A stretch of DNA of 64,000 bases from Carettochelys insculpta (taxonomy: Eukaryota > Chordata > Testudines > Carettochelyidae): NCBI RefSeq assembly GCF_033958435.1, contig NC_134138.1, positions 79,780,298 to 79,844,297 of the forward strand. The letters are read 5' to 3'. The notes under the pieces are model-generated. The model was given only the letters and a program-made list of their open reading frames with translations, did no database searches and was not told where the DNA came from. Shown here in pieces: positions 44,851 to 54,512 of this stretch. The position numbers and the translations under genes were made by a program. Every line of letters starts with the position of its first letter. Within the stretch, counting starts at the first letter, position 1.

Positions 44851-47800
44851 TGCTGGATTATTGTAATACATTGCTACTATTATCATGCAGGACTATTCAG
44901 CTGACTTTTGGGAATATCTGAAGGAAGCCCCAGAAATGAATTCCGTCATTTGCGTTCCATGTATCATGTATCTGGTATATGGGATAAAATGCCTATAAAT
45001 TGTTACTTCACATACATTCACATTTCCGAGAAGTTTGGCTGTAGCAAACCACCACTAAAGAAAAAAAAATAGATAAATACAGAAACATTTTACAGTGACC
45101 TAATATAATACACCACCAAACAAATATGTGTTCTAACTTATCAGATATGTGCTGGCAATATTATTAAAACCTTGTTAGACACAAATGCTGAAGTGCACAA
45201 TCTTTTAAGAATTAGGGATAGACTCAAATGAAATACAGAGGAAAATTGGACCCAAACTCTGTGGCTTGACCCTGTCTCTACAAAAGGCCAAACCAAAAGC
45301 CTTGATCACAAACACAAGTCTCCTCTGAATGTTGAGAAGATTCGGATCTGGGAGACAGACCTAAACTATGATGGACTCTGGCATATCTCCAAACCAAACC
45401 TCGCCTCTGTTCATTATACCCGAGATCAGAGCCTAAGGCATTTCCATAGACCCTTTCTTCCCTTGAATAAAAACTTATTCTCAAAATAGCTCATCTGCAC
45501 AGTTAATTAGGTGCCATTTTTGAAGAGACATAAAAGCAGAAATTTGGTGAAATTCAGTTGTCCTCCTTACCATCAACTTTTTTGTTTCTTTCAAACAATA
45601 TTAGTCTCCCTCCCCAACTTCATCACTCCCCAGAAATGGAAACACAATACTATATACCAATTCAGCAGCACTTTTAAAGGAATATCCACAGAGGGGATGC
45701 TCTTTTTATTATGAGGGACAGCTATAGTTAATAGTATTTGTAGAGGGGTGCTATTCTATGCTATTGAGCTATGGAGGGGCAGAGGCTCCCTCAGCTGAAT
45801 CAACATAAAATGTAAATTAAATTTAAATTAAGGTCATAATGTATTGGTGACACTAAAAAGGGTCTTCATGCTTATCACAAGTGGAGCAGATGACCCTACT
45901 TATGCCTTTTTAGTTATAGCGAAACTCTTAAGTTTTGGGGCAATATGTGGAGAACTTTGGCTAACAACAGAAATATGAAATTAAACTAAATGAATAAAAA
46001 GTGCAGTATCTTGACAACAGGATTGACCTTTCCTTGTAAAACTGCTGGATAAAGCCCATAATGTATTGCAGCCATCATTAGTTTATCAGAAACATTAGGG
46101 CCAAAATAATGTGTCTTGTTTATCCTCCTCTTCTCTAGCTGGCAACTCTCCCACTTCCTTTCTCCAGATGGAGGGGAAGGTGAGAGGCTGCTTTGCCTGG
46201 CCTGGCAGGGGATGCCTGTCCCTTTGGATACAAAGTGCCTTCCTACAGACAGGAAAAAAAACCTTTTCGGCCAACAGGATATACAGTACACCCCACATAA
46301 AGTTCATTGTGGTGTCATTAAATCAGGATACATAACCTTATGCCTTGCTGAGCCTGCTGTGGCTTCTCACATATCAGCTCCACAAGCCAAATTGAACCGG
46401 AGACGTGGAGCTGGAGCTCTCACTGAAGTCAGTAGGAACCGCACTAATTTATGTCAAGGCTAAAGTCTTCTTGTCTGAAGCATTTTAACTATGGATAATT
46501 GATAGGAAGTGCCATCTGTGTTCTCTTTGAGTTGCTTTTCGTGTCCCATTCAGTATCCCAGGTAAAGCAACCAGACCTGAAGTTTATTAAATGCCTGACA
46601 ATAAGCCCAGGTTACATACCATCTTAGACTAAGTCACTCACTAACTGCTGTAGAAACCACAGCTTGGTATCATAAGTAGAGTGTTGGAGGGTCAGAGCTA
46701 CTTTGTGTATAATTTCTCAGTCAAGGGCTTTTCTGATAGTTCCCTCAGAATATGGAGATTTCCCTATCTAAGTAGCTCGCTTGTACTGCAAAGCTAGGTA
46801 ACTATTATTAACCTTCATACTAAAAATAGATTACTTCACCCACCTTACATCTCTCATAGCCTGGTAACAATATTGAATAGCTACCGTTATTAAAATATTT
46901 GGAGAACTTGTTTCCTTTACAGCTTTCTGTCAGCATAGAGATTTTCCTACCTGATCTTTATAATGCTGAAATACAGCACTTGCCATATTCTGAGTCCTCG
47001 GTAAAGTCCCATGACTCATGTTTATAGTCCTAGGAAGCATGCATCCCATAAGATAGATAGCATTCAGCCTTTCAGAGCAGCTACACAGAACAAACACTTC
47101 CTCAGGGTATATCCACCTTAAAGTAACATTAGAGACAAGATGGAAATCAGTTTGCTGTGATGGGAGGGGGCAGTGCTTGTTTACCTTTCTCATTTTCTAT
47201 CTGTGCTTGAATCTCTTCTAATTCCCTTCAGAGTGTGCCCCACCCCAAATCTCTGGATAGTTTAATTCTACCTTCCTTCATGTTTTCTACCTCTTCCATG
47301 TGGTGGTCCTCTGCGAACATGCTCACTCTGAAGGAATTCCTGGGAGAAAGATATTTCCAGCAATGCAGCGTGTAGAGACAGGCTGTCTTTTTCAGTTTTA
47401 ATGTGGGGGAATCCCCTGGAAGTGCCAAAGCACACCTGGATGAAGCCACAACTAGCAGGAGTGTCACAACTTGGATACTGGCACTGGCTACATCATTGTG
47501 ACAAAAGGAGCTTTGCCGAACACCTGCAGCTGCTTTATGGCCATTATTTGCTAACCCCACTTAATTCTTCCTTAAAAGTCTCCAGTGGCATAGCTTCATA
47601 AGTAGTGTTAGGTACACATCTCCTTTCTTAGTGATCCTCAGGCATGATTTCATATATCTCAGCATGTGAAGATCAGTGCACACCCAGGTCCTATCAGCCT
47701 TTGCATCACAAGCAGAAGATGGGGTGATTACAATGTTTTCAATATTACAAGTGGGAAGAGCACCAGCACAAGTTAACTGTATTAAGGCAATTCCCCACCT

Positions 47801-48190
47801 GCACTGCCAAACCAACCAACTGATCTAACGCTGAGAAAAGCTGAATCACTACTGTGAGAAGTGCACAGATAATTCTACTGTGCAATCAAAAAAATAGTCA
47901 TCTCTGTGATTATATGTGAAATCAGGGCTATGTATGTCTATTCCCTGAAAAGCAGAGTGAAGCAGCTGAGATTAAAAAGGACTCAAGGAACGAAAAAAAA
48001 AGAGAGGGAGTATGTAAGAACAGCTGATAAATTCAAAGGCCTCAGTCCTCCTGCATTTATGGATGTGCTGGCTGCTTGTAGGCTTCACTACAAATCTGCA
48101 CTGGTGCAGAGGTCCAATAATGTGCCTTTCAGGATGATGGCTTAAGTGCTAAATCATGTAGTAAGGCTGCTTTATGGCAGTGAAGCTGAG
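44851..48190. other. Non-coding DNA, no recognised genes
   Basis: Scattered short open frames, all in conflicting frames. No repeat family or RNA gene recognised. Confidence 0.4.
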
Positions 48191-48194
48191 AATG

Positions 48195-48255
48195 ACTCTA
48201 TAGCCCTCTAGTTAAGGCATTCACCTGGCAGGAGAGGTGGCATTCTGCGCCAATG
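48195..48255 (+). repeat. Possible tRNA-like SINE head
   Basis: CTATAGCCCTCTAGTTAAGG, then ATTCACCTGGCAGGAGAGG, resembles the D-arm to anticodon part of a tRNA-derived SINE. The B box is not clear. Confidence 0.3.
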
Positions 48256-48589
48256 CATATATATTTGGCCGAAACTGCAATTTTTCAGCAAATAAACTGT
48301 TTTCCTGGAGGAAAAAATTGCCCCGCTCTAGTTCAATAATCAAGCTGAGCCCATGGGACTTGAAAGAGAGGTTGCATACTCAGTGATGCGGGTCTCAACA
48401 GCCTCTGTGTGTGATTTCCTGTCTGGGAAACTAACACACTCAAAAGTAGAGCTACCAATACTACAAACCCACTGGAGCCCCAAAGAAGCTAATGGAGTAC
48501 CAGAAACACAACTATAACAGAGCTAGACTTAAAAAAGGAGGCATGGAAGGTATACTAAGTTATATATTTAATACTATTTAATATATTGA

Positions 48590-48790
48590 ACCTAGCTCTT
48601 GTCCAGCACTTTTCATCTCTAGATCTCAAGTGCTTTATAAATGAGGTGAGTATCATTATTTCCCAGAGGGTGAAACTCCAAGGGTAGTAAAGGATCTTGC
48701 CTAAGGTCACCTAACAAGCTAGTGACAGCAACAGGACATGAACCTAGATTTTCTGAAACCTAGCCACCACCTGCTTATGCTGCTTCCCTA
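48590..48790 (+). repeat. MIR/CORE-SINE copy
   Basis: GTGCTTTATAAATGAGGTGA, GTATCATTATTTCCCAGAG, GGTGAAACTCCAAGGGTAG, TTGCCTAAGGTCACCTAACA, AGCTAGTGACAGCAACAGGA and CATGAACCTAGATTTTCTGA occur in the order of the MIR body. Diverged but complete in its core. An amniote-wide ancient family. Confidence 0.75.
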
Positions 48791-48799
48791 AGTCTACAT

Positions 48800-49430
48800 T
48801 TATATAAGCCTCTTTTAATGTGAATTTACCTATACTGGTTTCTCAAGTAAAAAACCATACATTTTCTAAGTAACCTTTCCCAAAAAGTTTTTTTTATGAT
48901 TATTGCTCTTAAAATAATCATACCATTAAAGCACAAGTGAATTCACAGATATAAAACTCCATTTAAATAAGGTTATATTGACAGAACCTGACACAAAGCC
49001 TGGAAATTCAGAGTTGTGGTTGGCATCTCGCGCTGAACTCATCACTGTGTCTTTTATTTTCCACATGAGCATTAGTGTCAGTGTTGAGTATGCATTTCCT
49101 CACTTTTTCAGCTTGTGTCACAACCTTCACATTATTTAAAGATACTTTTTCCTATGAATATCTACAGAACAGGACAGTATCATTATGTTGTCATTTTACT
49201 ACTTCTCAAAAAAGGGCTGGCAAATAAAATAAGAAATAGTTCAGAACTTGGGCCAAAATTCTAACCAAATGCAGTCCAAGTTTTTCAGTATTTATGGAAA
49301 GATACGTTTGGGGGAAGGTGGTATTAGTCTCTTTGTTTCTGTGCCTCCTGAACTTTCTGCTTCTAGACAGAACTGGAAAGGTAAATTCTCAACAGCACAC
49401 AAAAGCTTTTCTCACATTGCCCCTTTTGCA
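48800..49430. other. Non-coding DNA, no recognised features
   Basis: AT-rich, with no supported gene or repeat. Confidence 0.4.
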
Positions 49431-49439
49431 AACACAGGT

Positions 49440-50110
49440 AGCTTAGACAGGCTCATTAACAGGAATTCTGGGCCCTGGGGCATGACAATCAATGGGCCCC
49501 ATGTGCCCCTTCAATGGACAGAGCCACAAGCATCTCCCTGTGCAGGGAAACCCCAAGTGCCACCCCTGAACCAGAGGATCCTCCCAAGTTGGTGCCCCGC
49601 CCATGCCCCTTTCACTCTCTCCCGCTACTGTCACCCATGCTCAGCTCTGCCACACCCCTCCCCGAGGACCTGTGCCCAGCTCAGCTCCTTCCCCTTTCTG
49701 TCACCCAGAGGTCCTGTGCTCAGGTCAGCTCCTTCCTCTCTATGCCCCCACAGCAGCTCCCTGCCCAGCTCTGCCCCCAATGTCCTGTGTTGCCCCCTCG
49801 CACAGCTCCTTTCTCCTAGCCATCCATGCCTATCTTTGCCACACAACCTTCACTCTTACCCTTCCCAGCCCAATTCCTTCACCCTCCTCAGCCCTTATTC
49901 CCAGCATTCCCATGCCTACCTCAGAGCTTGGCCCCTCTATCCTAGAGCTTGGTCCCTCCTTCCCTTCCCAGCCTGCCCCACCTTCCCAGCCAGGCTTTTC
50001 CCTGCCCAATGTCTCACACCGTTATAATCTCCAGGCTGCCCCTATCAAACTGTAGCTCCACAGATCCAAGCTCCAGGGATCCCCAGAGTCCTACCACAAT
50101 GCTAGAGCAA
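49440..50110. repeat. C/T-rich low-complexity block
   Basis: About 600 bp rich in CCC and CT on the plus strand, with imperfect short repeats such as GCCCAGCTCAGCTCCTTCCC and CTCAGGTCAGCTCCTTCCTC. The 259-codon and 150-codon open frames over it are made of proline, serine and leucine, in two frames at once, and follow from composition. No gene is supported. Confidence 0.55.
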
Positions 50111-50284
50111 TGCTGTTTACAAAGTCCTGGAACTTGCAGGGCTAATGCAGCTGTGGTGGCAGTGGCAGCCCCGGGCCCTCTGAATTCCTGGGTCCCCTTC
50201 CTCCCCACCCGTCCATCAGTGGGCCAGAGCTTAGATAATGGCAACAGTTGGAACCAAGATGACATACAAGATGGCCACATCTTC

Positions 50285-50655
50285 CCAAGATGCCTCTGTC
50301 AACAGAAGTCGCTGGTGGAAGGGATTTCCCAGAAAAACTTCTGTTGACAGAAGGTATCTACACATAAAAGCAGATTGAAAGAGCAATCCGCTCTGTTGAC
50401 AGAGAACAGCCAGACTGCCCGGCCCTCTCTCAACAGAACGGCTGACCAGAAGCTCTGCAAGCAGGGCTGCCCAGTGAACTGGAAGCCCTGTTTGTTGACA
50501 AAAGGGCCCCAGAGCATCTACCCGACTGTTTTGTTGACCGAACACTGTTGAGAGAGGCGTTATACCTGAATGAGGAGACACATAATGCTGTTAGTGGATG
50601 TGCCAGGTTTCGTTCACAAACTGTTGACAAAGCACATTTGCCATGTAGACATTCC
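50285..50655. mobile_element. MITE with repeated CTGTTGAC motif
   Basis: CTGTTGACAG or its reverse occurs at about 50339-50349, 50392-50402, 50490-50499, 50532-50538 and 50620-50629. A mirrored layout runs around a centre near 50440. The right part ends near TTTGCCATGTAGACATTCC. A TGTGTAGACGTGGCC end at about 52411-52425 could be the far end of the same element displaced by later insertions, but I cannot prove it. Confidence 0.5.
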
Positions 50656-51096
50656 GGCTGGGTCTACACGAGCCACTTCCTTTCGAAAGGGTCACGGTAA
50701 TGTGTGGGTTTGAAAGATGATAATGAGGTGCTGCAATGAATATGCAGCGCCTTATTAGCATAATGGCGGCCGCGGCTATTCAAAAGTGCAGCTTTTTTAA
50801 TCGCACGCCGCCCATGGAGACGGGACCTTCTGAAAGGACACCCCCCCCCCAGTTTTTGAAAGACCTTCTTCCTATCTGGTGTGGAAGAAGGGGCTTTCAA
50901 AAACTGGTGGGGTCCTTTCGGAAAGTCCCATCTCCATGGGCGGCACACAGTTCGAAAAGCCGCACTTTCGAACCACTGTAGATGCCATTATGCTAATGAG
51001 ATGCTGCATATGCATTGCAGGGCCTCATTAGCATCTTTCAAACCCACTCATTAACATGCCCCTTTCAAAAGGAAGGGGCTCGTGTAGACACAAGAT
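50656..51096. mobile_element. Foldback DNA element with TTCGAA-type arms, 440 bp
   Basis: The left end GGCTGGGTCTACACGAGCC and the right end, reversed, CTTGTGTCTACACGAGCCCC share GTCTACACGAGCC. Inner arms: TTTTTGAAAGACCTTCTTCC (about 50853) pairs with GGAAGAAGGGGCTTTCAAAA (about 50883), and GGTGCTGCAATGAATATGCA pairs with TGCATATGCATTGCAGGGCC. The whole element can fold on itself around 50877. Non-coding. Confidence 0.75.
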
Positions 51097-51309
51097 CCAT
51101 GGGGTTTTTTCCTGGCAAAAGCCTGGCTGTGCCGGGAAAAGTTGCTTGTGTGTAGGGAATGTGGCAGAAGGAATGCAGTGCTGCTGAAGGCTGGGAGGAA
51201 TGAGTCTCCCAGAGGTCATCTGCATGAGAATGCAAAAGGTGTGCATGTGTGATACCTTTTCAGGCAAAGCCTAATGGGTAGCAAATAAGCCATGAGATTT
51301 GGTCTATTG

Positions 51310-52410
51310 TAAACATGTAGTTGTAAAATCACAATTTAAGCTGACACTTAATGTGGGAGTTGTGAGATCTCACCAATGCTCTGGGTTGTTGTGGGGGACA
51401 GGGCAGTTGCCTTAGGTGTGTAAGACATTGATTACACAGGGTTCCCTGGTTTAAAGCATTGTGAGAGACAGGGGAGGGGTACTGGTTGAGCCAGCTTGCT
51501 GAGTGCCTTGGCCCTGCCTATGCCTTGGCCGTATAGCTATAAGCCTGGCTTGACTAACCCTCCCCACCTGTTAAAAGGTAGAGCTGGATACTAGGGTGTT
51601 TGTGAAACCCCACACTAGAGATACCAAGAGCTGAAATCACAGAGTGGCGGCTGAGGCCACACAGAGCTGAAATCACTGGGTTCTGCCTTAGGGCAGTCCC
51701 AAGCAGTGGGGTTAGGACCGGCGGACAACAGCAGGACCAGCGGGTGGCCGGTAGGAGCGGCGGTAGACGACGGCGACCAGCGGGCGGCTGGTAGGAGCGG
51801 CGGCAGTAGACGATGGCGGGCGGCCGGTAGGAGCAGCGGCGGCGGCGGTAGACAACGGCGGGCGGCCGGTAGGAGCGGCGGCAGCGGTAGACGACAGCAA
51901 CTGGCGGGCGGCTGGTAGGAGCGGCGGCGGACGACGGCGACTGGCAGACGGCTGGTGACAGCAAGGGGAGGCTACAGACAAGTGGACAGCTAGTATTGCC
52001 CTGGTGATGTATCTGTGGGCTTTGAGTTTGGGACTGCACCGCAGAGGGTACACCCTGTAACTGCGTGTGTGTGGAAAAGGGCCAAGAGCCCCAGCAAGAG
52101 ACTGGGTTCTACTGCATATGGGGATGGTATCTGGGTAAAAGGGGTTTTGTCTCTTCTGTGCTGAGATATACTGCATCTGTCGCTGTAACCTTGGGGTAGG
52201 TTACGGTCATTAAACAAGCCATTTCTATCTCAGACTCTGTGCTTGCGAGGGTGGGGGAGAACCTCCTTACAAGCGCCCAGCACGGGGGTGAAATTGTCTC
52301 AGGCCACTGGGTGGGGGCTCGAGCCGGTTGATTGTATCCTTGATAGGAAAACCCCACAGGAGTTGAACCCGGCCCTTCTGGCAGGCATCTGGCATTAACA
52401 GAAGGGTTAC
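51310..52410 (+). repeat. LTR-like repeat, probably a solo LTR of an LTR retroelement
   Basis: The right part has ATTAAA near 52209, then CTATCTCAGACTCTGTGCTT, GCGAGGGTGGGGGAGAACC, GGGGGCTCGAGCCGGTTGAT and an end CAGAAGGGTTACA. I recall this order for the R-U5 part of turtle LTR elements ending in GTTACA. No gag, pol or env lies beside it and no second copy is present, so it would be a solo LTR. The left border is unclear (about 51310-51330) and I found no target duplication. Gypsy-type or endogenous-retrovirus origin cannot be separated here. Confidence 0.45.
51715..51960. repeat. CGG-rich minisatellite inside the LTR-like repeat
   Basis: Imperfect units of about 30-60 bp built from GGCGGCCGGTAGGAGCGG, CGGCGG and GTAGACGACGGCG repeat about five times. 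CpG density is very high compared with flanking DNA. Both strands stay open in several frames because the units lack stop codons. Confidence 0.75.
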
Positions 52411-52775
52411 ATGTGTAGACGTGGCCTATCAGTTCGCTGGTTGCATTACACAGAAATTTACATAACTGCTATCACCTCTTGGAAATACCCCTCATCCCCA
52501 GACAAACCCTGACATTGGTTTTACTTTCTTGTTTAACAGGACCTGGGCCCTGATCCTCAAACTGCACCTGTGCAGAGATTCAAAGGCTATAGAGCTTTCT
52601 GCAGCAGCATGGCTTTACTTGTGTGGAGACAACAGCAAGACTGGGGCCACACTCAACACAGGAAATCAAACAGAATGAGTGATTGCCTCATGCCACTGAT
52701 TCCATTCCATTTAAAAATACCTGTGTTTTGGAAAAGGAAGAGGTTTAACAGTTTTCCAGGATCATTTCTCTAAAC

Positions 52776-53006
52776 CAGCATTTCTCAAAGTGTGGTCCGC
52801 AGACCAGTGTCAGTCCTTGGAAAAAAAATACTGGTCATTTCAAAATATACAAATTATCGCTATGTACTATTGTTATTGTGAATAAATAAAAAACAGTAAT
52901 AATGTATGCATGTATCATTTTTTTTAATATGCATTTGTATTTTTGGGACACAAAAAAAGGTATCAAAAAAAGCAGGTCCCAACTATACCAAATTTGGGAA
53001 ACCCTG
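52776..53006. mobile_element. hAT-type MITE, 231 bp
   Basis: The left end CAGCATTTCTCAAAGTGTGG and the right end reversed CAGGGTTTCCCAAATTTGGT are hAT-like, the CAG ends being exact. Flanks CTCTAAAC (52768-52775) and GTCTAACC (53007-53014) match at 6 of 8. AT-rich interior, no coding capacity. Confidence 0.75.
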
Positions 53007-53027
53007 GTCTAACCCATTCCTCTAGAG

Positions 53028-54504
53028 CAGCAGTTCTCCACCTTTTCCAGGCGGGAACCCATTTTGACAATTCCGGAAGACTTGGTGACCCACAGCACTT
53101 CAAAAATGGGATGGGGAGGAGGAGACAGGGCTGTAATTAGCTAATTTTGTGCCTGAGGCAAGAATATAAAATTGTGGCCCCTCATGTTTATATATTCATA
53201 ATAGTTATTTCATAGAAAAGGGGAAATATAGTAATAAAATAATAACACTACATTTACTATAGTTAGTCAGAGTTGTGCTGGTGGAAAGACCCTCATCCCC
53301 AAACTGCTCCCCCGACTTAAACCCCACAGTCAGGTGCTTGGGGAGTCACACTCAGGGGCTAGAGAGGGCTAGGGGAGCCATGCTGAGGGGCTAGGAGTCA
53401 CTCAGGGGCTGAAGGGGACTACGGGAGTCACACACAGGTGCTAGAGGGGACTAGGGGAGTCACGCTGAGGGGCTATGAGTCACTCAGGGTCTAGAGGGGA
53501 CTAGGGGAGTCACACTCAGGGGCTAGGAGTCACTCAGGGGCTAGAGGGGGCTAGGGGAGTCACACTCAGGTGCTAGGGGGCTAGGGGAGGCACACTCGGG
53601 CTAGAGGGGGCTAGGGGACGCACACACAGGTGCTAGAGGGGGCTAGGGAATGCACACTCAGAGGCTAGGAGAGTCACAGTCAGGGCAGAAGGGGGCTAGG
53701 GGAGCCATGCTGAGGGGCTAGGAGTCACTCAGGGGCTGAAGGAGGCTAAGGGTGTCTCACTCGGGGCTAGGAGTCACTCACAGGCTAGAGGGAGCTAGGG
53801 GCGGCGCAGGGACCCCCACCACTGAAAGTCAGCTGGGACATGGTGCTCCGACCAGCACTGCCAGCTGCAGGAACTCTGACCGGTACTGGGAGAACCCCCA
53901 CCCCACAGCTGGAAGCTGGCTGGGGCAAAGCCCTGGCTCATAGCACCAGCTGTGGGAAACCTGGCTGGGGCCAGTGGGGAGACACTGACCCCCCCATGGC
54001 TGGAAGGCAGCTAGGGCCGGGGGGGGTGGGAGATCCCCAACCCCCATGGCTGGAAGCTAGCTGAGGCAGAGCGCTGGCCAGCAAAGACAGACACGGGAAC
54101 CCCAGCCAGGGCTGGGGTACCCCCAACCCTTGCAGCTGGAAGTCAGCCTGCGAGAACCATGCTGGAGGCTCAGGGGACCCTCTCTCCTGCAGAGGCTGGA
54201 AGCCAGGGAGCTGATCAGCTCTGTCCTCCCTCCCAACCTCAGACTCGGGCCCCCACCTTACCGGAGCTGGGTGCTACTCCTCAGATACGCACTTCCCTGC
54301 CCTGAAGCTGAAATTGTTCTCAATTTAATTGATTGGCTTAACTTCCTGACGGCTGTTAATCCAATTAAGAAGTTGAGCATCACTTCAGGAGTGTGAATGG
54401 CTTCTTAATAGCCACCTGTGGAGCCACCCAGACCAGCCAGTGAGCCTTTTGAAATGTAATTGTGACCCATATTTGGCTCCCAACCCATAGGTTGGGAAAC
54501 CCCA
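53028..54504. mobile_element. hAT-type element with internal minisatellite, 1.48 kb
   Basis: CTCTAGAG is repeated exactly on both sides (53020-53027 and 54505-54512), a perfect 8-bp duplication. The ends are CAGCAGTTCTCCACCT and, reversed, TGGGGTTTCCCAACCT. Inside lies a minisatellite (about 53330-53800), then C-rich sequence to about 54290. No transposase is encoded. Read outward, ACCCATTTTGACAATT and GTAATTGTGACCCATATTTG are paired subterminal segments. Confidence 0.85.
53330..53800. repeat. Minisatellite of GGGGCTAG / GGGAGTCACACTCAG units
   Basis: Roughly ten or more imperfect units such as GGGGAGTCACACTCAGGGGC and TAGAGGGGGCTAGGGGA, of variable length (about 30-50 bp), occur within the hAT element. 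Likely variable in copy number between individuals. Confidence 0.8.
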
Positions 54505-54512
54505 CTCTAGAG

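Noticed and set aside
49248..50055. Open frames of 259 and 150 codons on the plus strand
   Set aside because: They overlap in two frames within a C/T-rich block and are proline and serine rich without a domain. Composition explains them.
51554..52176. Open frames of 161 and 154 codons on the minus strand
   Set aside because: They read through a CGG-rich minisatellite in two frames and give repetitive peptides. No gene is supported.
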